This document shows positions 1 through 7,612 of a stretch of DNA of 45,232 bases, piece after piece. Position 1 is the first letter of the stretch. The number at the start of each line of letters is the position of its first letter. Origin of the DNA: an uncultured Verrucomicrobiales bacterium (lineage in GTDB: Bacteria; Verrucomicrobiota; Verrucomicrobiia; Verrucomicrobiales; Akkermansiaceae); the NCBI GenBank assembly GCA_937901085.1, contig CALCHQ010000078.1, forward strand, positions 1-45,232, read 5' to 3'. A program made the position numbers and the translations under genes. The notes beneath the pieces are model-generated. The model was given only the letters and a program-made list of their open reading frames with translations, did no database searches and was not told the DNA's origin.

Positions 1-69
1 GAGCATCTGAACTTTTACCCGGTACTCCAGCTCTCCCTGGGCATGCGCTTTTGAAAAAGGAGGGGACGC

Positions 70-2160
70 TTATTCTGCGGTGAGCAGGATGATGCAGGAT
101 TGCTGGGGGCGGGTCCAGCGGATGGGGAGGCCGGTGGCCATGAGGGTGTCGCCGCCAAGGGTGTGGGTGTGCAGGGGGCAATGGTACCCGGTGGAGTCCG
201 GGGCGAGTTCGGTGAGAGTGTAGCGGGTGGCGGGGTCGAGTCCGCGCAGGGGAATACGGGTGTGTTGTTCGGTGTAGGGACGCTGGGTGGTGTAGGCGAG
301 CAGGAGGGCTCGCTTGCCGTGGGTGTAGAGCAGGGCGCAGTCGGGCCCTTCGTAGGGGGAGATGAGGCGGTACAGCTCGCCCAGCTGGGTGATGGGGCGG
401 AGTTCTTTGGCGAGTTCGACGCGGGTGCGGATTTCTTCCATTTCGCTGTCGGTGAGGGCGCGGGGGTCGAGTTCGAGTCCGAGCCGCCCGGCCAGGGCAA
501 CGTCGAATCGGAATTTGAGGGTGGTTTCGCGCCCGGTGTAGCAGTTGGGGCTTGCGGTGACGTGGCAGCCGATGGCGTTGGCGGGGAAGAAGTAGGAGGC
601 GGCCCATTGCATGCGGAGGCGGTCGCAGGCGTCGGTGTTGTCGGAGAGCCAGAATTCCTCGTGGAAGGCGGCGCTGCCGCAGTCGAGTCTGCCGCCGCCG
701 GCGGAGCAGCATTGGATAGTGACTCCGGGGAAGTTCTGCCGGAGTTGCTGCATGTGGGCGTAGTAGTTGGTGATGTAGTCGAAGTAGAGATTGCCCTGGC
801 GGTCTGCGGGAAGATGGGTGGAGCCGGGGTCTGATATCTTGCGGTTGCAGTCCCACTTGATGTAGCTGATGCCGGGGTGCGCGGCCAGGATGCGTTGCAC
901 GGGGGCGGTGATGTCTGTGGCGGGGTTGGCCAGGTCGAGTACGAGCTGGTGGCGTTCTTCGCGCGGGGGGATGCCGGGCAGCTGGATGGCGCGATCCGGG
1001 TGGGCGGCGTAGAGATTGCTGCGCGGGCTGACCATTTCGGGTTCCATCCAGAGGCCGAAGTCGATGCCGTGGCTGGCGGCAATGTGGGTGAGTTCCTGGA
1101 GGCCGCCGGGGAGTTTGGCGGGGTCGGCTTCCCAGTCGCCCAGGGAAGAGGTGTCGTCGTCCCGCTGGCCGAACCAGCCGTCGTCGAGGACAAAGAGTTC
1201 GATTCCCAGGGCGGCGGTGCGCTGCATCATGGCGCGCAGGGTGGAGGTGTGTACATCGAAGTGGACTCCTTCCCAGCTGTTGAGCAGGGTGCGGCGGGTT
1301 TCCTGTCCGCGGGGGATGACGTGGCGGCGCAGGTGCTGGTGCAGGTTCCGGCTGGCTTGCCCGGTACCGCTGTGGCTGTAGATGAGGATGGCGGAGGGCA
1401 GGGTGATGCGCTGACCGGAGACCAGGGTGTAGGGGCTGTGGGCAAAGTGGTGGCCGAGACGCAGGTAGAGGTGGCCGTAGCTGCTGTGTCTGGCGCTGAT
1501 TTCGTAGTTGCCGCTCCAGGCCAGGGCGGCCAGCAGGCAGGGGCACCCTGTTTCCTGCGCCGGGCCTCCCAGCGAGAGGATGATGCCGGGGGTGCCTTCC
1601 TGGGCGGTCTTGATGCCGGTAGTGGAGGCTACGCTGAGGGTGTTGCCGCGTTCGAGGGCTTGCTGGTGCAGGAAGTTTTCGCCGCTCCAGCCGCCGCGGA
1701 AAGTGGTGAGGTGGTATGCTTCTGCGCGCAGGGGGAGGGCGGCGGAATCTGCCTGCAGGAGGGTGATACTGCCGCTGCCTGTGTTGCTGACTGCGGGGGT
1801 GAGGATGATGGTGTCTTCTTCCGGGTGGAGGTCGATGCGGAGTTGAATTTCCAGTTCCGGGTGGCGCGGGTCTGCCAGGGTGAAGATGGCTCCTGCCGGG
1901 GTGGGGATGTGCCGGAGCAGGTGCAGGTCGCAGCCCAGGGTGCCGTCTGCATAGCGCAGGTTCAGGGCGTATTCTCCGCTGTGGTTGCCCCACTGGCCGC
2001 GGGAGTCAAAATCGGTGGCGTAGAGCGGCCATTCGGCAGAGGGGCTGAGCAGCGCATCGTCCGGGTTGGCGAGGCGCGGGCCGAGGTAGCAGAATTGGAG
2101 TTTGCCTGCGTCGGTCTGCCGCAGGGTCAGCTGGTTGTTGGCTGTAAAGAAGTGCATCAT
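70..2160 (-). CDS. galA: alpha-galactosidase, GH36 family
   Basis: This enzyme hydrolyses terminal alpha-galactosides, for example from mucin or plant oligosaccharides. The roughly 696-residue length fits full-size bacterial GH36. An N-terminal beta-sandwich is followed by a catalytic barrel with LFVLDDGWFG, GLWMEPEM, IKWDCN and WLSDNTDACDR. Counting from the ATG at 2160, the nucleophile is Asp437 in KWD and the acid/base is Asp507 in SDN. Their spacing of 70 matches my memory of characterised GH36 enzymes. No signal peptide is visible, so it is probably cytoplasmic. A GTG at 2178 would add six residues; I prefer the ATG ATG pair at 2160/2157 because GGGGA lies just upstream. It is the last gene of a minus-strand run below BI-1, Jag and a secreted protein, with short gaps that would allow one transcript. 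Confidence 0.93.
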   Translation of the reverse strand: MMHFFTANNQLTLRQTDAGKLQFCYLGPRLANPDDALLSPSAEWPLYATDFDSRGQWGNHSGEYALNLRYADGTLGCDLHLLRHIPTPAGAIFTLADPRHPELEIQLRIDLHPEEDTIILTPAVSNTGSGSITLLQADSAALPLRAEAYHLTTFRGGWSGENFLHQQALERGNTLSVASTTGIKTAQEGTPGIILSLGGPAQETGCPCLLAALAWSGNYEISARHSSYGHLYLRLGHHFAHSPYTLVSGQRITLPSAILIYSHSGTGQASRNLHQHLRRHVIPRGQETRRTLLNSWEGVHFDVHTSTLRAMMQRTAALGIELFVLDDGWFGQRDDDTSSLGDWEADPAKLPGGLQELTHIAASHGIDFGLWMEPEMVSPRSNLYAAHPDRAIQLPGIPPREERHQLVLDLANPATDITAPVQRILAAHPGISYIKWDCNRKISDPGSTHLPADRQGNLYFDYITNYYAHMQQLRQNFPGVTIQCCSAGGGRLDCGSAAFHEEFWLSDNTDACDRLRMQWAASYFFPANAIGCHVTASPNCYTGRETTLKFRFDVALAGRLGLELDPRALTDSEMEEIRTRVELAKELRPITQLGELYRLISPYEGPDCALLYTHGKRALLLAYTTQRPYTEQHTRIPLRGLDPATRYTLTELAPDSTGYHCPLHTHTLGGDTLMATGLPIRWTRPQQSCIILLTAE

Positions 2161-2199
2161 TCCCCAAAAATTATTCACTATGCACTATTCACTATGCCT

Positions 2200-2928
2200 T
2201 TACTCCATGCTGCGGGCCTGGCGGCGGGCGGCGCGCAGGCGTTCGCGTTCGGCATGTGCTTTTTTGCCTATGGGGCTGTTGCGGTCGGCATCGCGGGCGG
2301 CTTCGAGCGCGGCGATGGCTTCGAGCAGTTTGGCTTCGGAGGCCGGGGTGTGCGCGCCCTGGTACAGGGTGTTGTATTCGCAGAGCAGGAGGGGGTAGAG
2401 GCATTCGTAGCCCAGCCGTTGTTTGTCTGCCGGGGTGGCCAGGGGGTGGGCCATGAGGGCGCGGCAGGTGTTGAGGCATTGGGTGAGGGGGGCGCCCTCC
2501 AGCGGGCTGGTGAGGGCCATGCGGGCGAAGAGCAGGTATTGCTGAGCGGTGTAGTTGCGGCGTTCGGCCTGGGCGGCGCGGTCGGGGGCGCTGGCGCTGG
2601 CCTGGGCGGCCTGCAGTTTTTCGGCTGTGAGCTGCGGCAGGGGGAGTACGGCGTATGGGCCGCTGGAGTCTGCCAGTACGAGGCTGGGGAGTTCGGTGAC
2701 TCCGGCTTTGAGTGCATTGGCCGCGTTGATGGCCGCCTGGAGGGTTTCGGCCTGGTCTTGCAGGACGACGTAGCGGCATTCGCTCTGCGGCTGGGCGGCT
2801 CGCAGCGGGGCGAGCTGGTGCGCGAGGGCGGCGGTGTTGGTGCCTTGGCGGAAGTAGACGGTGTATTCCTCGCCCCCGGCGTGGATGGCTGTAACCCAGA
2901 ACAGCAGGTGGAGCAGGGTGTGTTTCAT
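2200..2928 (-). CDS. secreted protein of unknown function
   Basis: I do not recognise this 242-residue protein. Residues 1-18 (MKHTLLHLLFWVTAIHAG) look like a signal peptide, so it is probably periplasmic. Residues about 20-115 alternate strand and helix, and the segment GVTELPSLVLADSSG resembles the cis-proline region of thioredoxin-fold proteins, but no CxxC is present; this similarity is weak. The C-terminal half is helical and rich in Ala, Arg and Glu, ending in a charged segment (AERERLRAARRQARSME). It sits 30 bp after the jag-like gene and about 40 bp before galA, so it is probably co-transcribed with both. Confidence 0.7.
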   Translation of the reverse strand: MKHTLLHLLFWVTAIHAGGEEYTVYFRQGTNTAALAHQLAPLRAAQPQSECRYVVLQDQAETLQAAINAANALKAGVTELPSLVLADSSGPYAVLPLPQLTAEKLQAAQASASAPDRAAQAERRNYTAQQYLLFARMALTSPLEGAPLTQCLNTCRALMAHPLATPADKQRLGYECLYPLLLCEYNTLYQGAHTPASEAKLLEAIAALEAARDADRNSPIGKKAHAERERLRAARRQARSME

Positions 2929-2958
2929 GGCTGGGAGGGAGGGGCGTGTTCTCAGGCG

Positions 2959-3435
2959 TCAGTTGCCATCGGCCGCTTTGCTGATGGTGATGCGCTTGAA
3001 GCGGGAGTCTGTTTCTTCGGAACTGGTGGCGATGCCGGGGATGCCGGCCAGTTCGTTGTGGACGAGGCGGCGCTGGTAGGCGTTGAGCTTTTCCATGAGC
3101 AGGGGCTTGCCGGTCTTGAGGACTCGTTCGGCACGGGAACGGGCGCGGCGCATGAGTTTGGCTTCGGCGCGGGCGCGGTAGTCATCGCAGTCCACGCGGA
3201 CACGGGGGGCTTCTTCCCACTTGGCCTGCACGAGGCGGTTGACCATGTACTGGAGGTCGTCGAGCCGGTCACCTTCATCTCCAATGAGGTAGCGGGCATC
3301 CGGGCTGGTGATGAGCAGGGAGAGCCCGTCTTCGTAGGGTTCGGTCTGCAGGGTGAAGCTGAAGCCCAGCGGAGTGAGCAGCGAGCTGGCGGCTTCACTA
3401 GCCAGGGTGGCGAGTTTTTCTACGGATGAAGACAT
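2959..3435 (-). CDS. Jag/KhpB-like RNA-binding protein with KH and R3H domains
   Basis: This 158-residue protein has the layout of Jag (SpoIIIJ-associated, KhpB). A type II KH domain spans about residues 25-85, with LIGDEGDRLDDLQYMVNRLV corresponding to the GxxG loop and following helix. An R3H domain spans about 105-158, with AYQRRLVHNEL. It lacks the N-terminal Jag-N region seen in longer homologues. Members bind RNA and influence cell-envelope growth. In many bacteria the gene sits next to yidC or the rnpA region; here it lies between BI-1 and a secreted protein, 68 bp downstream of BI-1. The ATG at 3435 has no obvious ribosome-binding site, as is common for genes in this window. Confidence 0.82.
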   Translation of the reverse strand: MSSSVEKLATLASEAASSLLTPLGFSFTLQTEPYEDGLSLLITSPDARYLIGDEGDRLDDLQYMVNRLVQAKWEEAPRVRVDCDDYRARAEAKLMRRARSRAERVLKTGKPLLMEKLNAYQRRLVHNELAGIPGIATSSEETDSRFKRITISKAADGN

Positions 3436-3503
3436 GGGGAATGACGAATTGCGAATTGCGAAGTTTGAAAGGCGATTGCTGGCTGCGCGATGGGGGGGCG
3501 GGG

Positions 3504-4199
3504 TTATTCGTCGCGGCCGAGGAGGCGCAGCAGGTAGAGGAAGAGGTTGATGAAGTCGAGATAGAGGGAGAGGGCTCCGAGGACGGCTCCTTTGCTGCGG
3601 ATGGTTTCATCGGGGTTGAGGCCGATTTCAAGCAGGCGCTGGGTGTCGTGCGCGGTGAAGAGGGCAAAGAGGATGACACCGCCGCAGCAGATGAGGATGT
3701 CGAGCGAGCTGCTGCCCCAGAAGATGTTGACGATGCTGGCGATGATGAGCCCGATGAGCAGCATGAAGAGGGTGCGCCCCATGGTGCTGAGGTTGCGGCG
3801 GGTGACAGCGCCGTAGATGGACATGGCGCCGAACATGACGGCGGTGCAGCCAAAGGCTTTGCCGACGGAGTCGATGCCGTATTGTACCAGCAGCGGTCCG
3901 AATAAGAGCCCCTGGATGGCGGCAAAGGCGAGCAGCAGGATGCTGAGCGCGCCGCTGCTGAGGCGGTTGGCACCGAAGCTCATGACTACGACGATGCCGA
4001 TGGTGCCGATGCAGACGAGCCAGGCGTTCCGGATGGTCCAGGTGAGGGCGGCTGCATCCTGGGCGGTGTAGGCGGCGATGCCTGCGGTGAGCAGCATGCA
4101 GGCAGCCATCCACAGGTAGACTTTGTTGAGGAAGGTTCTGGCCAGGGCGGCGTCCTGGCTGGTCGGGGCGGTGGTGGCGGGGTAGGTGTTCTGGTTCAT
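3504..4199 (-). CDS. Bax inhibitor-1 / YccA family membrane protein
   Basis: This is a 231-residue polytopic inner-membrane protein with about seven hydrophobic segments between residues 28 and 228. The C-terminal signature ALSLYLDFINLFLYLLRLLG is typical of the bacterial BI-1 (YbhL/YccA) family. Members are proposed calcium-leak channels or modulators of FtsH; the substrate here cannot be told from sequence. It is the first gene of the 70-4199 minus-strand run. Its promoter (TTGACT, 17 bp, TAAAAT) ends six bases before the ATG, so the predicted transcript starts at the initiation codon itself. That supports the start chosen. Confidence 0.9.
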   Translation of the reverse strand: MNQNTYPATTAPTSQDAALARTFLNKVYLWMAACMLLTAGIAAYTAQDAAALTWTIRNAWLVCIGTIGIVVVMSFGANRLSSGALSILLLAFAAIQGLLFGPLLVQYGIDSVGKAFGCTAVMFGAMSIYGAVTRRNLSTMGRTLFMLLIGLIIASIVNIFWGSSSLDILICCGGVILFALFTAHDTQRLLEIGLNPDETIRSKGAVLGALSLYLDFINLFLYLLRLLGRDE

Positions 4200-4205
4200 G
4201 GTGTC

Positions 4206-4234
4206 ATTTTACTGGTTGCGGTCTGCCAAGTCAA
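4206..4234 (-). promoter_or_regulatory. sigma70-type promoter for the BI-1 gene, leaderless
   Basis: On the minus strand, TTGACT (4229-4234) is separated by 17 bp from TAAAAT (4206-4211). The ATG follows six bases later, so the expected +1 coincides with the A of the start codon. Confidence 0.65.
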
Positions 4235-4256
4235 GTTGTTTGCATGTGCCGCGGTA

Positions 4257-5747
4257 TCAGGGTTCGGGATTCCATCCTTCGGCGGTGAGTTTGTCGTAGG
4301 TGGTGCGGGCTTCATCGCCCAGGTCGAGCCCGGCCATGCGGACGTAGCGGTCTGCCAGTCTGGGGTCGGGGTTGAGGTTGCTGCCGCCCTGGGCGGTGAT
4401 GTAGGCCAGGTAGATGTAGGCGCGCTTCTGCCCCATGGCGGCGGCTTCCTGCAGGAGTTTGCAGGCGGCTTTGGAGTCTGCCGGTACGCCGGTGCCGGTG
4501 TGCTGGGCGTAGGCGAGCATGATGACGGCGTGCGGGACGCCCATGTTGGCGGCGGTGTTGAGGTAGATGAGGGCTTTATGGGTGTCTTGAGGGATGCCCA
4601 GCCCGCGCAGCAGCATGATGCCCGCAGCGGTGCCGCAGGTGGCGTTGCCGGTGCTGGCACCGTGGTTGAAGTGCTGGTAGGCGCGGGCTTTGTCCTGCGC
4701 CATGCCGCTGCGGCCATAGTAGGTCATGGTGCCCAGCCAGAAACTGGCGGTGATGTTGCCTGCCATGGCGGAGAGTTTGATGAGGCTGCGCCCGGCGGCA
4801 TCGTTGTGTTCGATGCCGGCTTCGCGCAGGATGGGGTTGGCGGGGTCACCGTCGACCATGGCGGAGCCGAGCGCAAAAAGGGCATCGGCGCTGTGCAGTC
4901 GGACGGCTTCCTTGAGCAGGGTAAAGCTTTCCTTGGGAGCGTTTTTGGAGCTGAGGGCCGAGAGGGTGTAAAGGGCTTCGGGGTTGCCTTTTTCTGCGGC
5001 CTGACGCAGCATGCTGATTTGTTCGACGGTGGTGGGGGCTTTGGCCGAGAGGTAGTAGAGGACGTGGTGGTTGCCGCGTTCGATTTCGGCGGCCACTTCG
5101 GGTCGTTCGCGGTCTGTCCAGTCGGTGAGGCGGCCTGTCATCTGCAGCCATTTGAAGCGGGGAATGGGGTTGCCGCTCCGGCAGGCTTCTATCATGTATT
5201 TTCTGGCGGCCTCTTCATCTTTGGCGGTGCCGATGCCGTTCTGCATGCACATGCTGACGTTGATTTTGGCTGCGTCGAACCCGGCATCGGCTGCCTTGCG
5301 TACAAGGGCGTAGGCTGCTTTGATTTCAGGGGATTGAATCTGGTCGCGCGCAATGCGGGTGAGCTTGCGGTCGCCTACGAACTGGCAGGCGGCGGGTTTG
5401 CCTTCGGCGGCGGCTTTTTCCATCCAGCTCATGACGGCGAATTCGTCATTGGTTGTTTCGAGAATGACGCGCAGGGCTGGGCAGAAGTCGTAGACGTTGT
5501 TCTGGAAGATGGTGTCGAGTTCCCCGGTGAAGCGGGCGTAGGCTTCGGGGTGGGCTTCGGGGCTGGAGTCTGCCGCGCGCGGGGCATCGGGCGTGTAGCT
5601 GAGTTCTGCGGCGGGGGCAGCGGGCATGGCGGTGGCTGCTGCCGGGAGGAACTGGCGGATGGCTTCGGCAAAGGCCAGGTTTTCGGCGCTTTGCTGGGCG
5701 GTGGCTGGCAGCGTGGCAAGACAGAGCAGGGGGAGGAGGCGCGGCAT
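4257..5747 (-). CDS. secreted Sel1/TPR-like repeat protein
   Basis: This 496-residue protein has a cleavable-looking signal peptide (MPRLLPLLCLATLPATAQQ). Its body is built of alpha-helical Sel1-type repeats. Good examples are AYALVRKAADAGFDAAKI, the block at about 330-370 with WLGTMTYYGRSGMAQDKARAY, and AACKLLQEAAAMGQKRAYIY near the C-terminus. Sel1 repeats form solenoids that bind other proteins; the partner is unknown. It is a single-gene unit, with 57 bp to BI-1 below it and the hairpin-array element above it. A possible promoter lies just upstream at 5757-5762 (TAGTAT), with a weak -35 at 5778-5783 and 15-bp spacing; it would leave only a 3-nt leader. Confidence 0.85.
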   Translation of the reverse strand: MPRLLPLLCLATLPATAQQSAENLAFAEAIRQFLPAAATAMPAAPAAELSYTPDAPRAADSSPEAHPEAYARFTGELDTIFQNNVYDFCPALRVILETTNDEFAVMSWMEKAAAEGKPAACQFVGDRKLTRIARDQIQSPEIKAAYALVRKAADAGFDAAKINVSMCMQNGIGTAKDEEAARKYMIEACRSGNPIPRFKWLQMTGRLTDWTDRERPEVAAEIERGNHHVLYYLSAKAPTTVEQISMLRQAAEKGNPEALYTLSALSSKNAPKESFTLLKEAVRLHSADALFALGSAMVDGDPANPILREAGIEHNDAAGRSLIKLSAMAGNITASFWLGTMTYYGRSGMAQDKARAYQHFNHGASTGNATCGTAAGIMLLRGLGIPQDTHKALIYLNTAANMGVPHAVIMLAYAQHTGTGVPADSKAACKLLQEAAAMGQKRAYIYLAYITAQGGSNLNPDPRLADRYVRMAGLDLGDEARTTYDKLTAEGWNPEP

Positions 5748-5800
5748 GGTGGTATGATACTATAGGGAGGTGTGCTTGTGCAAGTGTGTTTTGTGTCCCC

Positions 5801-5898
5801 GTTCGCGCCAAGGCGCGAATATCGTTGTGGCAAAGCTACAATATCGTTGCGCGCAGCGCAATATCGTTACGGCGGAGCCGTAATATCGTTTCCTATAA
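5801..5898 (+). repeat. left hairpin array of the element (four 9-mers, four palindromes)
   Basis: The order is CGCGCCAAGGCGCG, AATATCGTT (5818-5826), GTGGCAAAGCTAC, AATATCGTT (5840-5848), GCGCGCAGCGC, AATATCGTT (5860-5868), ACGGCGGAGCCGT, AATATCGTT (5882-5890), then TCCTATA. Every spacer can fold into a small hairpin, while the 9-mer is invariant. Confidence 0.9.
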
Positions 5899-5936
5899 AG
5901 TGTACTTGAGCGAATAATCAAGCCTTGGGAAATATT

Positions 5937-6277
5937 TCAGCTCCCCTTTGCTGTGCGTATAGACGAAATCAACATACGCCTGATACTACCGCACTGTTGT
6001 TGCAAATTCGCGAACATTTCTTCTGTAATAATTCCAGTACGCACCATAATTTTCAGCCAATATTCTGTTTCATAGCATTCTTTGAGTGAAATCTGGTACT
6101 TATTCACAAAATCACCGCCACTAGACGCATACACTCCTTCGTGGATATTGGCACCAATGCTTGTTGCGGATCTTAAAAGCTGATTTTTTAAACTCCATGT
6201 CGTTCAATTCCGTCGCAAAGATTTACAATATCAACCGATAAATCAAGGCTGCGTTCTGCAAGAAGATGAGTTTTCAT
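5937..6277 (-). pseudogene. four-helix-bundle / 23S rRNA intervening-sequence protein (S23/Avd-like), frameshifted
   Basis: The C-terminal part reads, in one frame, from LLRSATSIGANIHEGVY through GDFVNKYQISLKECYETEY to the stop at 5937, which is the hallmark of the S23/IVP family. The N-terminal part starts at ATG 6277 (MKTHLLAERSLDLSVDIVNL, then CDGIERHGV) and runs into TAA in another frame. The frames meet at a T/A-rich run at about 6183-6196; restoring one T there would give VLKNQLLRSATSIG and an approximately 115-residue protein of normal family length. A sequencing error in the homopolymer could mimic this. Family members form pentameric four-helix bundles, and Avd relatives serve diversity-generating retroelements, but no reverse transcriptase is seen here. 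The low GC and the flanking hairpin arrays suggest acquisition by transfer. Confidence 0.8.
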
Positions 6278-6350
6278 GCTTTTTTAATTTAATATTTTTT
6301 ACGTGGTATAGCAACATTTTTCCCAATTTGCACACCTCATTTCCTCAGGT

Positions 6351-6452
6351 TATATAGGAAACGATATTACGGCTTCGCCGTAACGATATTCAGCCCGTAC
6401 GGGCTGAACGATATTGCGCTGCGCGCAACGATATTCGCGCCAAGGCGCGAAC
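6351..6452 (-). repeat. right hairpin array of the element, inverted relative to the left
   Basis: On the plus strand it reads TATAGGA, AACGATATT (6360-6368), ACGGCTTCGCCGT, AACGATATT (6382-6390), CAGCCCGTACGGGCTG, AACGATATT (6407-6415), GCGCTGCGCGC, AACGATATT (6427-6435), CGCGCCAAGGCGCG. The innermost and outermost palindromes match those of the left arm. The middle pair differs: GTGGCAAAGCTAC is absent and CAGCCC/GGGCTG is present. Confidence 0.9.
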
Positions 6453-6453
6453 G

Positions 6454-7542
6454 TTACATCAGGGAAACGGCGATTTCATCGGCTACGAGCCGCCCGCTGG
6501 TGGTGAGGATGAGCCGCCCGTCTGTTCCCAGGGTGGCGAGTTGTTCACGGCAGAGCATGGCGGTGAATTCGCGGTCCTGCGGGCGCAGGTACTGGGGCGG
6601 CAGCCCTTCGTCTGTGCGGAGGAGCAGCCCCAGCAGTTCGGTGCGGCGGGTGGTGGGGTCGAGGGGTTCGGCATGGCCGGGAGGAAGCTGCCCGGTTTGC
6701 AGCGCTGCGGTGTAGGCGGCGGTGTCGCCGGCGTTGGTGTAGCGGATGCCGTTCATGGTGCCGGTGGCTCCCGGTCCCAGTCCGCAGTAGTCTTCGCCGT
6801 GCCAGCAGGCCAGGTTGTGCCGGGATTCGCAGCCGGGCAGGGCGTAGTTGGAGATTTCGTAGTGGCGGTATCCGGCGGCGGTGAGGAGTTCATCTGCCAT
6901 GGTGAACATGGCGATATCGGTTTCTTCGTTGCCAGCGCCGGCACCGTATTGCTGGAAGAAGGCGGTGTCTTCCTCGTAGCTGAGGTTGTAGGTGGAGATG
7001 TGGTCGGGGTGCAGGTTGATGGCGGCACGCAGGGTGTGTTCCCATTGCTCCAGGCTCTGGCCGGGCAGGGAGAACATGAGGTCGAGGTTAATCTGGGGTA
7101 TTCCAGCTTCGCGTAGCATCTGCACGCTTTCGGCTACGTTTTCCGGGCTGTGTTCGCGCCCCAGCAGGCGCAGGAGTTGTGCGTCGAGGCTCTGCGCGCC
7201 CAGGGAGACGCGGTTGATGCCCAGCTGCCGCCATTGCTGTACTTTGGCGGAGGTGAAGGTGGCGGGGTTGCTTTCAAAGCTCCATTCCTGCACTTCTGTG
7301 AGGTCGAGCCAGCTGCTCAGGCCGCTGACGAGGAGTTCCAGATGGGTGGGCGAGAGCATGCTGGGGGTGCCGCCGCCGAAGTAGATGGTGCGTGGCGCGC
7401 TTCCCTGCGGCAGGCGCAGCCGTGCTTCCTGCCCGATGGCCAGGGCATAGCCTCGTATGTCGCTTCGCCCTGGGGTGTGCTTGAAGAAGGCGCAGTAGGG
7501 GCAGATGCGGTGGCAGAAGGGGACGTGGATGTAGAGGTGCAT
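6454..7542 (-). CDS. hemW: radical SAM heme chaperone HemW
   Basis: This 362-residue protein has the radical SAM CxxxCxxC cluster in HVPFCHRICPYCAFF (residues about 7-20), GGTPS, ESNP, SLGAQSLD and GLGPGATG, all typical of HemW (formerly the oxygen-independent coproporphyrinogen oxidase-like YggW). Proteins of this family bind heme and deliver it to target enzymes; true HemN carries extra N-terminal residues missing here. An open frame extends upstream to 7641 but would overlap nagB and its terminator, so I take the ATG at 7542 (MHLYIHVPFC), where homology begins. It starts only 12 bases after the T-tract of the nagB terminator, with no clear ribosome-binding site. The stop codon abuts the hairpin-array element. 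Confidence 0.9.
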   Translation of the reverse strand: MHLYIHVPFCHRICPYCAFFKHTPGRSDIRGYALAIGQEARLRLPQGSAPRTIYFGGGTPSMLSPTHLELLVSGLSSWLDLTEVQEWSFESNPATFTSAKVQQWRQLGINRVSLGAQSLDAQLLRLLGREHSPENVAESVQMLREAGIPQINLDLMFSLPGQSLEQWEHTLRAAINLHPDHISTYNLSYEEDTAFFQQYGAGAGNEETDIAMFTMADELLTAAGYRHYEISNYALPGCESRHNLACWHGEDYCGLGPGATGTMNGIRYTNAGDTAAYTAALQTGQLPPGHAEPLDPTTRRTELLGLLLRTDEGLPPQYLRPQDREFTAMLCREQLATLGTDGRLILTTSGRLVADEIAVSLM

Positions 7543-7554
7543 GCGCGCGTTCAG

Positions 7555-7590
7555 GAAAAAAGGAGGGGCCGGTGTTGCCCGGCCCCTCGG
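7555..7590 (-). terminator. strong intrinsic terminator after nagB
   Basis: Read on the minus strand, a perfect 10-bp stem GAGGGGCCGG / CCGGCCCCTC (7563-7572 with 7579-7588) and a 6-nt loop are followed by six T residues. It lies between the nagB stop and the hemW start. Confidence 0.9.
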
Positions 7591-7612
7591 CAAAGTTGCT
7601 TGCAGCGCTGCT

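Larger units (their letters stand above)
5801..6452. mobile_element. candidate mobile element: inverted hairpin arrays around a broken IVS-type gene
   Basis: The 652-bp segment begins GTTCGCGCC and ends with its inverse, GGCGCGAAC, two bases before the hemW stop codon. The two arms (5801-5898 and 6351-6452) are inverted copies of a modular array. Short palindromes are joined by the 9-mer AATATCGTT in the left arm and by AACGATATT in the right arm. The interior is visibly AT-rich, unlike the GC-rich neighbours, and holds a frameshifted four-helix-bundle (23S rRNA intervening-sequence protein) gene. Intervening sequences in rRNA genes of some bacteria carry this same protein family between inverted repeats; here the element is intergenic. 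That it moves is an inference; no transposase is present. Confidence 0.65.

Noticed and set aside
877..3429. 850-residue plus-strand open frame opposite galA and its neighbours
   Set aside because: It is very rich in Gly, Ala, Val and Glu, runs across three separate minus-strand genes that have clear family motifs, and has no motif of its own. It is a high-GC shadow.
5801..6452. CRISPR array
   Set aside because: The repeats are only 9 bp, the spacers are 11-16 bp palindromes, and no cas gene is present.
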